DNA of 61,713 bases from Bacteroidales bacterium (GTDB lineage Bacteria; Bacteroidota; Bacteroidia; Bacteroidales; WCHB1-69): positions 1-61,713 of the forward strand of contig JAFXPL010000167.1 in assembly GCA_017527945.1 (NCBI GenBank). The letters run 5' to 3'. Each line of letters begins with the position of its first letter. Positions within the stretch are counted from its first letter, which is position 1. Below the pieces are notes generated by a model, which worked only from the letters and a program-made list of their open reading frames with translations, did no database searches and was not told where the DNA came from. Below, one piece after another: positions 32,605 to 41,877 of the stretch. The position numbers and the translations under genes are program-made.

Positions 32605-33825
32605 ATGAACGTACTGAATCTCTTTAAGTTAGCTATCTCTTCGCTGTTCCGCAACAAGATGCGGACATTGCTCACTATGCTTGGTATTATCATCGGTATT
32701 GCTTCTGTTATCGCCATGGTCAGTCTCGGGCAGGCTTCCACTCAAAACGTGCAATCGGAGCTCTCGTCCATGGGATCCAACATGATCATGATCATGCCCG
32801 CCCGCCAGATGCGCGGCGGTGTCAATATGGGCAATGCCAGTTCAAAGTCGTTGGATCAGAATGATTTGAATGCGTTGCAGAAAAACACGGTTTATGTGGC
32901 GAAGGTCTCCCCGATGGTGGGAACATCCAAACAGCTAATCTTCGGTTCTAACAACCATCCGTGCAGCGTGAATGGTGTTTCTCAAGACTATTTAGACATT
33001 CGGAAGTATGAGCTGAAGGACGGCATTATGTTCACGGAAGAGGATGTGAAGCGTTATGCAAAAGTGTGTGTGATTGGGCAAACTGTTGTAAAAGAGTTGT
33101 TTACAAATGGTGAGAACCCTATTGGACAGACTATACGTTTCGGGTCTATTCCCATGACGGTTATCGGGACATTGGCTTCAAAAGGACAGAATGGCATGGG
33201 CGAAGATCAGGACGACATTGTTTTTGCTCCATACACCACGATCCAGAAGCGGTTTTCAGGCATCAATTATTTCAATATGATGTTTGCATCGGCTACGTCC
33301 GAAGAGGAATCTGAGCTTGCGGCCACCGAAATCACCTATATCTTGCGCAGCAACCACGGCATCAAGTCGGGTGGAACCGATGATTTCGAAATCCGCACGC
33401 AGGAAGAGTTGGTGTCTTCCATCAATTCTGTCAACCAGATGTTGACCATGCTGCTGGCTGCCATTGCATCCATATCGTTAGTGGTGGGTGGCATCGGTAT
33501 TATGAACATCATGTACGTGACGGTGACGGAACGCACCAAGGAAATCGGCCTGCGCATGGCTATTGGGGCGCGTAACAGCGACATCAAAATGCAGTTTCTC
33601 ACGGAGAGCATCATTCTGAGTCTCATAGGTGGCGTAATTGGCATTTTGTTTGGCCTATTGGTCTCCTACGGTGCGTCAAAACTTCTGAACTGGCCGTTTG
33701 TGGTGAGCGAGAAGGCCATCTTGATTTCATTCCTCGTATGTGCCTTCACCGGTATCTTCTTTGGCTGGTATCCCGCCAAGAAAGCCGCCAATATGGATCC
33801 TATCTCGGCACTGCGCTATGAGTAG
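32605..33825 (+). CDS. MacB/FtsX-type ABC permease
   Basis: 406 aa: TM1 at about 21-41 (LLTMLGIIIGIASVIAMVSLG), a large periplasmic MacB_PCD domain (about 45-270), then three C-terminal TMs (VVGGIGIMNIMYVTVTER, ILSLIGGVIGILFGLLVSYG, ILISFLVCAFTGIFFGWYPA) and the terminal PISALRYE motif. It is the membrane part of the MacAB-like exporter. The ATPase is encoded separately, unlike E. coli MacB. Confidence 0.92.
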   Translation: MNVLNLFKLAISSLFRNKMRTLLTMLGIIIGIASVIAMVSLGQASTQNVQSELSSMGSNMIMIMPARQMRGGVNMGNASSKSLDQNDLNALQKNTVYVAKVSPMVGTSKQLIFGSNNHPCSVNGVSQDYLDIRKYELKDGIMFTEEDVKRYAKVCVIGQTVVKELFTNGENPIGQTIRFGSIPMTVIGTLASKGQNGMGEDQDDIVFAPYTTIQKRFSGINYFNMMFASATSEEESELAATEITYILRSNHGIKSGGTDDFEIRTQEELVSSINSVNQMLTMLLAAIASISLVVGGIGIMNIMYVTVTERTKEIGLRMAIGARNSDIKMQFLTESIILSLIGGVIGILFGLLVSYGASKLLNWPFVVSEKAILISFLVCAFTGIFFGWYPAKKAANMDPISALRYE

Positions 33826-33891
33826 TACGTTTTCAAAAATTCCTCCATTTTCAAAGTCAAAAGTTGAACAAGCAAGTCAAAAAGCGTTAAC

Positions 33892-35775
33892 ATGAATTAT
33901 CTTACCGTTGACAAAGTCTCAAAATCCGTAGGCGAAAAAGAGTTGTTTCATCAAATCACGTTCGGTTTGGAAAAGGGGCAGAAAAGTGCGCTCATCGCCC
34001 GCAATGGTACCGGAAAAAGCACACTTCTTAACATTATCGCCGGGTACGACACCCCAGATGAAGGTTCCGTGACCGTCCGCAATGATATTGTGGTGTCGTA
34101 TCTGCCGCAGCGTGACGATTTCCAAGAGGATGATTCCGTTTTGGATGCTCTTTTCGATGCGCAGACTCCCACCTTGGAGGCGATCAAAGAGTATGAGACT
34201 TGCGTGACGTTGATGGAAAGTGGTCAGGTGGTACCCCAAGAGCGTATGGAGAAGGCCATTTCTGACCTTGATCGATTGCAGGCTTGGGACTATGAATCGC
34301 GGGTCAAGGAGATTCTGTCGAAATTCGGCATCCATGACGTGTTCAAGAACGTGAGCGAACTCTCTGGAGGACAGCGGAAGAAAGCCGCTCTTGCACGTAC
34401 ACTCATAGCCGACACCGACTTGCTCATCCTCGACGAGCCTACGAACCATCTTGACATTGAGATGACCGAATGGTTAGAGAATTACCTCTCTTCCGCCAAC
34501 ATCACCCTGCTTATGGTTACGCACGACCGTTCCTTCCTCGACCGTGTTTGTAACGACATTTTCGAACTTTCCAATGGGCAACTTTACCATTATCGCGGGA
34601 AGTACGACTATTTTTTGGAAAAAAAGGCCGAAAGGTTGGCCAATGTCGCCGCTGAGCAGGAAAAATTGCGGCAACTTTACCGAAAAGAGCTTGCCTGGGT
34701 TCACACTTCCCCGCAAGCCCGCACTTCCAAGGCTCGCGCTCGCATCAACAATTTCGAGAAGCTGCAGGAAGCGGTGAGCGTGCGCGGTGAAGCTGCCCCC
34801 GAAGCTTTCAAGGTGCAGTCTGAACGAATCGGTCACAAGATACTGGAAATCAGTCATCTGGATTTTTCTTATCCTGGGCAACCCATTGTAAAAGACTTTT
34901 CCTACATCTTCAAGAAGGGGGAAAAATGCGGCATCGTCGGCAAGAACGGTTCCGGAAAAAGCACCTTCTTGAAAATGATTATGGGCGAGGTAATCCCTGA
35001 TGGCGGCAAGATTACGCCGGGCCAGACCGTCAAGTTCGGCTATTTTTCGCAAAACGGGATGGAATATACGGGCAACAAGATTGTGCTGGACTTAGTGAAG
35101 GAACATGCGGAGGTTATCCGCATGGAAAACGGTAATTATATGAGTGCCAGTAGTTTCTTGAATCATTTTGGATTCCCGTACAGTTTGCAATATACATACT
35201 ACGACGACCTTAGCGGTGGTGAAAAGCGAAAGCTGCATCTGCTCATCACCTTGTTGGAGAATCCCAATTTTCTCATTCTCGATGAGCCTACGAATGATTT
35301 CGACATTGATACGTTGAACCTTTTGGAGGACTTTCTCGGCAATTTCGAGGGGTGTTTGCTCATTGTTTCCCATGACCGTTGGCTGATGAACAAGTTGGTG
35401 GATCACCTGTTTGTTTTTGAGGGCGACGGCAATATTCGTGATTGTTGGGGCAATTATGAAGATTATCGGCAAGAGCGCGAGAAAGCGTTGCGCATCCAGA
35501 AGCGCATCGAAAAGGCTTCAAGGCCCGAGCCTGTGAAAACGCCGCGTGTTCAGTCTGCTAACAAACTGAGTTACAAGGAGAAACGGGAGCTTGAAACGTT
35601 AGAAACCGACATCGCCAACATGGAAATCGAAAAGAAGATTATTGAAGAGAAGATGATGCAGGGGAAAGGTTCGCCCGAAGATTTTTCCGAATGGGGCAAA
35701 CGCTATAACGAACTCAATCAACTTTTGGACGAAAAAACGGAGCGCTGGATGGAATTGTCGGAGAAGGAAGGATGA
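33892..35775 (+). CDS. ABC-F family ATPase, Uup-like
   Basis: 627 aa with two ABC domains and no membrane segments. First: ARNGTGKST near 36, LSGGQRKKAAL, LILDEPTNHLD. Second: GKNGSGKST near 352, LSGGEKRKLHL, LILDEPTNDFD. A charged coiled-coil tail ends the protein (about 560-627), as in Uup. ABC-F proteins act on the ribosome E site or on branched DNA; the tail favours the Uup group. It is followed by a strong bidirectional terminator. Confidence 0.9.
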   Translation: MNYLTVDKVSKSVGEKELFHQITFGLEKGQKSALIARNGTGKSTLLNIIAGYDTPDEGSVTVRNDIVVSYLPQRDDFQEDDSVLDALFDAQTPTLEAIKEYETCVTLMESGQVVPQERMEKAISDLDRLQAWDYESRVKEILSKFGIHDVFKNVSELSGGQRKKAALARTLIADTDLLILDEPTNHLDIEMTEWLENYLSSANITLLMVTHDRSFLDRVCNDIFELSNGQLYHYRGKYDYFLEKKAERLANVAAEQEKLRQLYRKELAWVHTSPQARTSKARARINNFEKLQEAVSVRGEAAPEAFKVQSERIGHKILEISHLDFSYPGQPIVKDFSYIFKKGEKCGIVGKNGSGKSTFLKMIMGEVIPDGGKITPGQTVKFGYFSQNGMEYTGNKIVLDLVKEHAEVIRMENGNYMSASSFLNHFGFPYSLQYTYYDDLSGGEKRKLHLLITLLENPNFLILDEPTNDFDIDTLNLLEDFLGNFEGCLLIVSHDRWLMNKLVDHLFVFEGDGNIRDCWGNYEDYRQEREKALRIQKRIEKASRPEPVKTPRVQSANKLSYKEKRELETLETDIANMEIEKKIIEEKMMQGKGSPEDFSEWGKRYNELNQLLDEKTERWMELSEKEG

Positions 35776-35793
35776 TATACTCTATAGAAAACT

Positions 35794-35832
35794 AAAAAGG
35801 CCTGCGAAAATTCAGAAACGCAGGCCTTTTTT
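35794..35832. terminator. Bidirectional terminator between the ABC-F gene and gcvH
   Basis: 13-bp perfect stem (35794-35806 with 35819-35831) with A run and T run on the two sides, serving both convergent genes. Confidence 0.9.
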
Positions 35833-35849
35833 GGTTACTTTATTGAGAT

Positions 35850-36227
35850 TTATCCCAGCATAGCGGTATATGCGGCGGCATCCATCAGGTCGGCCACTTG
35901 TGCGGGCTCTGTCATTTTGATTTTGACAATCCAGCCTTCGCCGTAAGGGTCGCTGTTCACGAGGGCGGGTTCACCCTCAAGGGCTTCGTTGAATTCCACC
36001 ACTTCACCGGCAACGGGAAGCAACAGGTCGGCTACGGTTTTCACAGCCTCGATGGAACCGAAAACCTCGTCTTTGTCCAAAGTTTCGCCTACAGAGGGGA
36101 TGTCGAGGAACACGATGTCGCCCAGTTCGTTGGCGGCGTGAGCGGTAATGCCCACCAATGCAAATTCACCATCCACTTTCAACCATTCGTGGTCTTGGGA
36201 ATACTTCAAATTTTCAGGAATATTCAT
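35850..36227 (-). CDS. gcvH: Glycine cleavage system H protein
   Basis: 125 aa. Carries the lipoyl-lysine in [14 protein letters not shown] near residue 63 and shuttles the aminomethyl group between the P, T and L proteins. The length is normal. gcvP and gcvT are not in the window. It is the last gene of the minus-strand run pyrH / 2TM protein / frr / gcvH. Confidence 0.94.
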   Translation of the reverse strand: MNIPENLKYSQDHEWLKVDGEFALVGITAHAANELGDIVFLDIPSVGETLDKDEVFGSIEAVKTVADLLLPVAGEVVEFNEALEGEPALVNSDPYGEGWIVKIKMTEPAQVADLMDAAAYTAMLG

Positions 36228-36251
36228 ACTTTTAGAATTTATAAATGATGA

Positions 36252-36809
36252 TTAAACAGTCATAATTTCCTTTTCCTTGGCTTCCATGATTTTATCCACT
36301 TTGCTGATGGCATCGTCGGTGGCCTTTTGGATGTCTGTTTCCAGTTTCTTGATGGCATCTTCTTCCACGCCGTCGTCTTTCAGCTTCTTGGCATCGTCGT
36401 TGGCGGTGCGGCGGATGTTGCGGATGGCCACCTTGGTCTGCTCTGCATCTTGTTTGGCTTTCTTCACCAGTTCTTTGCGGCGTTCCTCTGTGGGGGCGGG
36501 GATGACCAAGCGGATGAATTCGCCGTTGTTTTGCGGGGTCACGCCAATGTTGGCGGCAAGAATGGCTTTTTCGATGGTGGGCAGCATGTTGCGTTCCCAC
36601 GGTTGGATGACAATCTGGTGTGCGTCAGGGGTGTTCACGTTGGCCACCTGGTCAATGGGCGTGGGATTTCCGTAATAATCCACTTTGATGCCGTCCAGCA
36701 TTTGCGGGGAAGCTTTGCCAGCCCTTACTTTCTGCAGTTCTTTGTCGAAATGCGCCACTGTGGCGTTCATACTTTCTTTAGCTTGTTTCAAGCAGGTTTG
36801 TGTATCCAT
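36252..36809 (-). CDS. frr: Ribosome recycling factor
   Basis: 185 aa, the standard RRF length. KVRAGKASPQMLDGIKVDYYGNPTPIDQVANV and the C-terminal helices (ATDDAISKVDKIMEAKEKEIMTV) are diagnostic. With EF-G it splits the post-termination ribosome. It lies downstream of pyrH, a classical pairing, here with a small membrane protein between. Confidence 0.96.
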   Translation of the reverse strand: MDTQTCLKQAKESMNATVAHFDKELQKVRAGKASPQMLDGIKVDYYGNPTPIDQVANVNTPDAHQIVIQPWERNMLPTIEKAILAANIGVTPQNNGEFIRLVIPAPTEERRKELVKKAKQDAEQTKVAIRNIRRTANDDAKKLKDDGVEEDAIKKLETDIQKATDDAISKVDKIMEAKEKEIMTV

Positions 36810-36820
36810 ATTTTTGTATT

Positions 36821-37228
36821 TTAATCAATAAATCTACTGTTTGTCTCCTCTTCGCCCTTTTCGGCTTCCGGTTCTGATTTTTGCGACATTTCTGCTTTCA
36901 GTCGTTCAATCTCAAGTAGTTGCTGTTGACGAAGTTTTTTGAGAGAGGAGAGTTCCTTTTCTTTGTATGATTTGGTCCATTTATAAACAATCATGTAGTG
37001 CAGAATCACGGCGAGCAGCCATACAATCAGCACAAACAGGATAGCCATGAGAAAAGTGGTGTCTTCTTTGCCTTGGAACAGAAAGAACCACACTACCCAC
37101 AGGAAGGCATTGGCAAGAACGAAGATGGCGAGATGAATCTTGAATGAAGATCTCCTGGCCGCCATTTTCGCCAATTTAGCCTCTTCTTCAGGGGAGATTT
37201 CCGGGATGTTTGGATTATTTTCCTCCAT
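36821..37228 (-). CDS. Small 2TM-domain membrane protein
   Basis: 135 aa: a charged N-terminus, TM1 at about 31-52 (IHLAIFVLANAFLWVVWFFLF), TM2 at about 60-83, then a coiled-coil tail (KELSSLKKLRQQQLLEIERLKAEM). It fits the 2TM family of Bacteroidota. The function is unknown. It lies between pyrH (6 bases upstream) and frr (11 bases downstream), in an operon. Confidence 0.75.
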   Translation of the reverse strand: MEENNPNIPEISPEEEAKLAKMAARRSSFKIHLAIFVLANAFLWVVWFFLFQGKEDTTFLMAILFVLIVWLLAVILHYMIVYKWTKSYKEKELSSLKKLRQQQLLEIERLKAEMSQKSEPEAEKGEEETNSRFID

Positions 37229-37234
37229 AATTGT

Positions 37235-37939
37235 TTAATGTAAAAGGGTTCCAATGGGTTCGCCATTGAGCACTTTGAGCAGGTTGCCTTTGGTGTTGGC
37301 ATCATAGACGTAAATGGGCATCTTGTTGTCCTGACAGAGTGCAAAAGCGGTCATGTCCATGACTTTAAGGTTCTTCTGATAGGCTTCCGCGAGGGTAAGT
37401 TCCGTGAATTTGATGGCATTGGGGTCTTTTTCGGGGTCGGCAGTATAAACACCATCGACTCGCGTGCCTTTTATAAGCAAGTCGGCCTTGATTTCGAGTG
37501 CACGGAGGGCGGCGCCCGTGTCAGTGGTAAAGAACGGGTTTCCGGTGCCGCCGCCGATGAAGGTCACGTAGCCGGCCTCTAACGATTCGATGGCCGTGCG
37601 CCAGGATGTTTTTGCACAGACTCCCTCAATGTTCACGGCGGAGAGGACTTTAGACTTGACCTGCATCTCTTCCAGCACGCCTTGCACGGCCAAAGCGTTG
37701 ATGATAGTGGCTAACATTCCCATTTGGTCGCCTTGACGACGCTCAAAACCGGCCGATGCACCTTGCACGCCGCGGAAAATGTTGCCGCCGCCGATGACAA
37801 CGGCCACTTGGACACCTGCATCCACTGCGGACTTTATCTCGGTGGCATAATGCATTATGTGCTGGTAGCTTATGCCATAGCCGTCATCGCCCGTAAGGGA
37901 TTCACCGCTCAATTTCAACAGTATTCGCTTATATTTCAT
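37235..37939 (-). CDS. pyrH: UMP kinase
   Basis: 234 aa starting MKYKRILLKLSGESL. GGGNIFRG, GGGTGNPFFTTDTGAALRA and DLLIKGTRVDGVYTADP are diagnostic of the hexameric bacterial UMP kinase (amino-acid kinase fold). It makes UDP for RNA, DNA and sugar nucleotides. The start at 37939 is chosen over the longer frame to 37984 because the -7 promoter element is at 37958-37965. It heads the pyrH-frr operon. Confidence 0.95.
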   Translation of the reverse strand: MKYKRILLKLSGESLTGDDGYGISYQHIMHYATEIKSAVDAGVQVAVVIGGGNIFRGVQGASAGFERRQGDQMGMLATIINALAVQGVLEEMQVKSKVLSAVNIEGVCAKTSWRTAIESLEAGYVTFIGGGTGNPFFTTDTGAALRALEIKADLLIKGTRVDGVYTADPEKDPNAIKFTELTLAEAYQKNLKVMDMTAFALCQDNKMPIYVYDANTKGNLLKVLNGEPIGTLLH

Positions 37940-37957
37940 ATTCTTTGAATCAGGTTG

Positions 37958-37965
37958 CAAAAATA
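37958..37965 (-). promoter_or_regulatory. Promoter -7 element of pyrH
   Basis: Minus-strand TATTTTTG fits TAnnTTTG, 19 bases before the chosen start. Confidence 0.6.
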
Positions 37966-38053
37966 CTTTTTTTTTGTTTTGCAAAGCACGTGTTTTGGTT
38001 ATTTGTGTATATCAAAAGCGCGTGCCATTTAGAGCGCGATACCTAAAAAAATG

Positions 38054-38061
38054 TATTTTTG
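38054..38061 (+). promoter_or_regulatory. Promoter -7 element of porQ
   Basis: TATTTTTG fits TAnnTTTG and ends 13 bases before the chosen porQ ATG at 38075. An ATG at 38051 lies within it and is therefore not used. Confidence 0.6.
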
Positions 38062-38074
38062 CAGTTTGAAAATT

Positions 38075-39172
38075 ATGGACAGGCGTTATCTGATAGGGTT
38101 ATGGCTTATGCTTGCCGGCATGGTTTGCGTTAATGCGCAAACAGGCGGGAAATTTGTATATAACTTCTTGAACCTCAGTTATTCATCGCGGATTGCAAGT
38201 CTCGGCGGAAATCTGATTTCCGTGCATGATGGTGACCCGGTATTGACATTGGCGAACTCGTCGTACATCAGTGAACGTCAGCATAACACCTTGGCACTGA
38301 ACTATACGGACTATTTCGCGCACAACGGCGCTATGTCGGCGGTCTATTCGCATACTTTTCCTAAGGCGGGGAGTTTTGCGGTGGGGGTCTATGGGTTGGC
38401 TTACGGATCTTTTCGCGGTGCTGATGAGAATGGTGCGGAAACCGGCATGTTTTCTGCCGGCGACTATGCATTGGTTCTCGGTTGGGGTCGTGAACTGTCT
38501 CCGAATTTTTCTGTTGGTGCCAATCTCAAGACGGTGTTCAGCTACTTCGGGCCCTATTTTTCCTCCGGTTTGGCGGTGGACATTGCTGGAAGCTATTTCA
38601 ATGACGAAAAAAACTTGTCCCTCACTTTGTTGGCGAAAAACATCGGCACACAGGTGAAGTGCTATGCGCCTGGAAATCGCGAATTGCTGCCTTTCGATTT
38701 GCAACTGGCTTTCTCGCAACGGCTGAAACATGTCCCGATACGTTACCATATCTCCCTACACTCTTTATATCGCTGGAACATGAATTACTATGGGAGGGAC
38801 AATCCGTTCCTCAATACGGATGCCATCACAGGGGAGATTCAATACCCGTCGAAAGTGGCGCAGTTTGCGGACAACTTCTTCCGGCATTTTGTCTTCGGCA
38901 TTGAATTGGTGCCAATTAAATATTTCTCCTTGCAAGTGGCTTATAACCACAACGTTCATCAGGAGATGAAGGTGCTGTCGCGGAAGTCGATGGCTGGTTT
39001 TTCATACGGTTTTCAGTTGAATATCAAAGGAATACGGTTTGGATTTTCCCGGATGCATTATGCAGTGGGAGCAACGCCGAACTACATCGACCTTGCCTTT
39101 GACTTTAACGAGCTGGCTAAAAACAGCAAGGAGCGGAAATCAAGAAAATTAGAACGAATCACTTCGGAATGA
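38075..39172 (+). CDS. porQ: Type IX secretion system protein PorQ
   Basis: 365 aa from MDRRYLIGLWLM; signal peptide ends VNAQ. The mature protein has the PorQ start GGKFVYNFLNLSYSSRIASLGGNLISVHDGDP and an outer-membrane beta-barrel pattern. PorQ works with PorV, PorU and PorZ in the attachment complex that processes T9SS cargo at the cell surface. Three likely cargo proteins are in this window (17148, 47059 and 54035). The start is set by the promoter at 38054-38061. One base separates it from the DegT gene. Confidence 0.88.
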   Translation: MDRRYLIGLWLMLAGMVCVNAQTGGKFVYNFLNLSYSSRIASLGGNLISVHDGDPVLTLANSSYISERQHNTLALNYTDYFAHNGAMSAVYSHTFPKAGSFAVGVYGLAYGSFRGADENGAETGMFSAGDYALVLGWGRELSPNFSVGANLKTVFSYFGPYFSSGLAVDIAGSYFNDEKNLSLTLLAKNIGTQVKCYAPGNRELLPFDLQLAFSQRLKHVPIRYHISLHSLYRWNMNYYGRDNPFLNTDAITGEIQYPSKVAQFADNFFRHFVFGIELVPIKYFSLQVAYNHNVHQEMKVLSRKSMAGFSYGFQLNIKGIRFGFSRMHYAVGATPNYIDLAFDFNELAKNSKERKSRKLERITSE

Positions 39173-39173
39173 T

Positions 39174-40391
39174 ATGAATATACCCTTTTCACCGCCTCAC
39201 ATTGATGATGCGATAGTCAATGAAGTAGTCTCAGCATTGCGTTCAGGATGGATTACGACAGGGCCGAGAACAAAAATGTTTGAAAAAAAACTTGCGGAAT
39301 ATTGTGGTATTCAGCAAGTTGTATGTGTAAATTCCGCTTCGGCCGGGCTGGAGCTTGTCTTGCGTTGGTTTGGTGTAGGCCCAGGCGATGAGGTCATTGT
39401 GCCTGCCTATACCTACACAGCCACGGCAGAAGTGGTGCTTCACTGTGGTGCCATTCCTGTGATGGTGGATGTGAACGATGATTTGCTCATGTATGTGGAT
39501 TTGGTGAAAAATGCTGTGACAGAGCGCACCAAAGTGATTATCCCTGTAGATCTTGTCGGACTTCCGTGCGACTATGCCGAACTGTTTGACATGGTGAACG
39601 ACCGGTTTGTCCGCCAGCGTTTCCATCCTGCCAACGACACGCAGCGCAAACTTGGTCGGATTCTGATTCTTGCAGATGCCGCCCACTCGTTGGGCGCTCG
39701 CTACCGTGGGAAGAAGAGCGGGGCCTTGGCCGATATTTCCGTTTTCTCATTCCATGCCGTCAAAAATCTGACTACGGCGGAGGGAGGGGCCATCTGTCTG
39801 AACCTACCGGAATGTTTTGACGGGGAAGAAATATATAAAGATCTTTGTATCAATTCGTTGCATGGTCAATCGAAGGATGCGCTCGCAAAGACAAAAGCAG
39901 GTGCATGGCGTTACGATGTCAGTACGATTGGCTACAAATGCAACATGACGGATATTGCCGCTGCAATGGGGCTGGTGGAATTGGCGCGCTACGAATCCCT
40001 TATCCTTCCCCGCAGGAGAGCTATCTATGAGGCATACGACCAAGCTTTTGCAGCGGATGCGCGTTTTAGAACACCTACATACGAGACGGAGAGCAAGTGT
40101 TCATCCTATCATGTCTATACATTGCGCGTAATCGGCATTACGGAGGCGCAGCGTGATGCCATCATTATGTATATGGCTGAACAAGGGGTGGCTGCAAATG
40201 TTCATTACATTCCCCTTCCGATGCTAACCGCTTATAAAACACTTGGTTATGATATAAAATATTATCCTAATGCTTGTCAGCAGTACACTTGCGAAATCAG
40301 TCTGCCCGTCTATTTCGATTTGACTGATGAGCAGGTGGCTGAAGTGATTCGGGTGACGAAGGAGGCGGTGTCGTCGGTTTGCGGCCTATAG
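39174..40391 (+). CDS. DegT/DnrJ/EryC1/StrS aminotransferase
   Basis: 405 aa PLP enzyme making amino sugars for surface polysaccharide. IPFSPPHIDDAIVNEVVSALRSGWITTGP at the N-terminus, the AYTYTATAEVVLHCGAIPV segment, DAAHSLGA (cofactor Asp) and the lysine in SFHAVKNLTTAEGG are all intact. Its pairing with porQ is of interest because the anionic LPS used to anchor T9SS cargo carries modified sugars. The 3' end overlaps the convergent acyltransferase gene by 6 bases. Confidence 0.9.
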   Translation: MNIPFSPPHIDDAIVNEVVSALRSGWITTGPRTKMFEKKLAEYCGIQQVVCVNSASAGLELVLRWFGVGPGDEVIVPAYTYTATAEVVLHCGAIPVMVDVNDDLLMYVDLVKNAVTERTKVIIPVDLVGLPCDYAELFDMVNDRFVRQRFHPANDTQRKLGRILILADAAHSLGARYRGKKSGALADISVFSFHAVKNLTTAEGGAICLNLPECFDGEEIYKDLCINSLHGQSKDALAKTKAGAWRYDVSTIGYKCNMTDIAAAMGLVELARYESLILPRRRAIYEAYDQAFAADARFRTPTYETESKCSSYHVYTLRVIGITEAQRDAIIMYMAEQGVAANVHYIPLPMLTAYKTLGYDIKYYPNACQQYTCEISLPVYFDLTDEQVAEVIRVTKEAVSSVCGL

Positions 40392-40970
40392 GTTGTACCA
40401 CTCCGGGTGCGCGTGCGGCTTGTCCTCTAAGTTGAACCGGCCTTTCCGATAGCCTTGCAGTCCGTTGTATTGAGCGAGAATCTCCTGCATGTCTTTTTCG
40501 TAGTCGCCAGTGGGATGGAAGATGGACATGATGCCGCATGTCCGGGTTTTGTAGTCGATGTAGCCCAGACTGATGGGCACTCCGGCCTCCATGGCAATCT
40601 GGTAAAAGCCGCGCTTCCACCTTTCCACTTTTTTCCGGGTGCCTTCAGGGCAGATAATCAGGGTGATGCGTTCGCGCTCCTTGATGATGTTGGCGGCATA
40701 TTCCACAAAATTCCGTGTGTGCTTTCGGTCCACCGGAATGCCGCCCAACTTCTTCAATAAAAAGTTCATGGGGAAGAAAAAGAACTCTTTCTTGATGATG
40801 GTACTGGCGTGCAGGTCGTAGTATTGCATCGCAGCAAGACCAATGACAAAATCCATGATGGAGGTGTGCGGTGCCATCATCAGCACGCTTTTGGGAAGTG
40901 TGCCCTCGGGATTGGGATAGGGAATGGGTTTTATCCGATATACATATTTGAAAAGAAAATCGCTAAGCAT
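40386..40970 (-). CDS. PlsC-type 1-acyl-glycerol-3-phosphate acyltransferase-like protein
   Basis: 194 aa. The HX4D motif (MAPHTSIMD near residue 33) and the CPEGTRKK motif near 110 define the glycerol-phosphate acyltransferase superfamily. It is short and lacks a clear N-terminal TM pair, so it may be a soluble or peripheral member acting on lipid precursors. The start overlaps the end of the LD-carboxypeptidase gene by 8 bases. Confidence 0.82.
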   Translation of the reverse strand: MLSDFLFKYVYRIKPIPYPNPEGTLPKSVLMMAPHTSIMDFVIGLAAMQYYDLHASTIIKKEFFFFPMNFLLKKLGGIPVDRKHTRNFVEYAANIIKERERITLIICPEGTRKKVERWKRGFYQIAMEAGVPISLGYIDYKTRTCGIMSIFHPTGDYEKDMQEILAQYNGLQGYRKGRFNLEDKPHAHPEWYNL

Positions 40971-41877
40971 GACTTAAACTGTTGATTATAAATTTGTTGT
41001 TTTCAAAAAAACCTTCGATTCCGCATCCCATCCGCAAGGCTCGGTTGTCGGGAAGATGCCCGGCGGGCACGTTGAAAATGAGAGGGATGTCCATTTCGCG
41101 ACAGCAATCGGCCACAATTTCATCCGCCGTTTTCCCGAAAGGAATGGCGTTGTCGTGCATGTCGCTGAGATGCCCTACCAATAGGGCCTTGATGCCGGCC
41201 AGCTTTCCGCTTCGCTTCAAATTGAGCATCATTCGGTCAATGTGGTAAAGGTATTCGTCCAAATCTTCGATAAACAGCACTTTTCCGACAGAATCGATGT
41301 CTGACGGGGATCCTATAAGCGAGTAAAGCATGGAAAGATTTCCTCCTGTTAAAATTCCTGAAAAAGGCCGGCAAACCGACAGCGGATGGGATGCTAACGC
41401 ATACGTGAGGTCTTTGCCAGTTAACGCATCTAAAAAAGATCGGGCTGCTGAAGATTGGGTGTCGTTCTCCGTGAGGTTTATCGGCATGGTGGAATGAAGC
41501 GTGGCGATTTGGAAGTTTTGTTGGATATGGCTGTGGAAAACTGTAATGTCGCTGTAGCCGCATACCCATTTCGGCTTTTGGCGGAAGTGACTGAAATCCA
41601 GCCGGTCGATGATACGGGCGGAGCCATACCCCCCTCGTACACACCAAATGGCGTTTACTTGGTCATTGTCTAACAAATCTTGAAAATATTGCGCGCGCAA
41701 AATGTCGTTGCCGGCAAACTGGTGGTCTTCAGCAAAGAGCCTGTCGTCATAAAAAACGTTAAAACCAGCTTTTTCCAACCATTCCTCAGCGGGGAAAATC
41801 TCTGATTTGGAGATTTTGCGGGCAGGGGCGGCCAGGGCAATCGTGTCGCCTGCTGACAAGTAGGGAGGGATGGTCAT
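40963..41877 (-). CDS. LD-carboxypeptidase (peptidase S66)
   Basis: 304 aa starting MTIPPYLSAGDTIALAAPARK. The Ser nucleophile lies in CVRGGYGSARI near 79, Glu in FIEDLDEYLYHIDRM near 206, and His in PAGHLPDNRALRMG near 277. Enzymes of this family trim the terminal D-Ala from murein tetrapeptides in recycling, or cleave microcin-type conjugates. The start at 41877 is chosen over 41982 because MTIPPYL begins the conserved fold and its ATG overlaps the upstream SDR stop by 4 bases. Confidence 0.88.
   Translation of the reverse strand: MTIPPYLSAGDTIALAAPARKISKSEIFPAEEWLEKAGFNVFYDDRLFAEDHQFAGNDILRAQYFQDLLDNDQVNAIWCVRGGYGSARIIDRLDFSHFRQKPKWVCGYSDITVFHSHIQQNFQIATLHSTMPINLTENDTQSSAARSFLDALTGKDLTYALASHPLSVCRPFSGILTGGNLSMLYSLIGSPSDIDSVGKVLFIEDLDEYLYHIDRMMLNLKRSGKLAGIKALLVGHLSDMHDNAIPFGKTADEIVADCCREMDIPLIFNVPAGHLPDNRALRMGCGIEGFFENNKFIINSLSHA

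Noticed and set aside
37235..37984. Longer pyrH starting at 37984
   Set aside because: The extra 15 codons span the TATTTTTG promoter element at 37958-37965, and the conserved protein begins MKYKRILLKLSGE at 37939.
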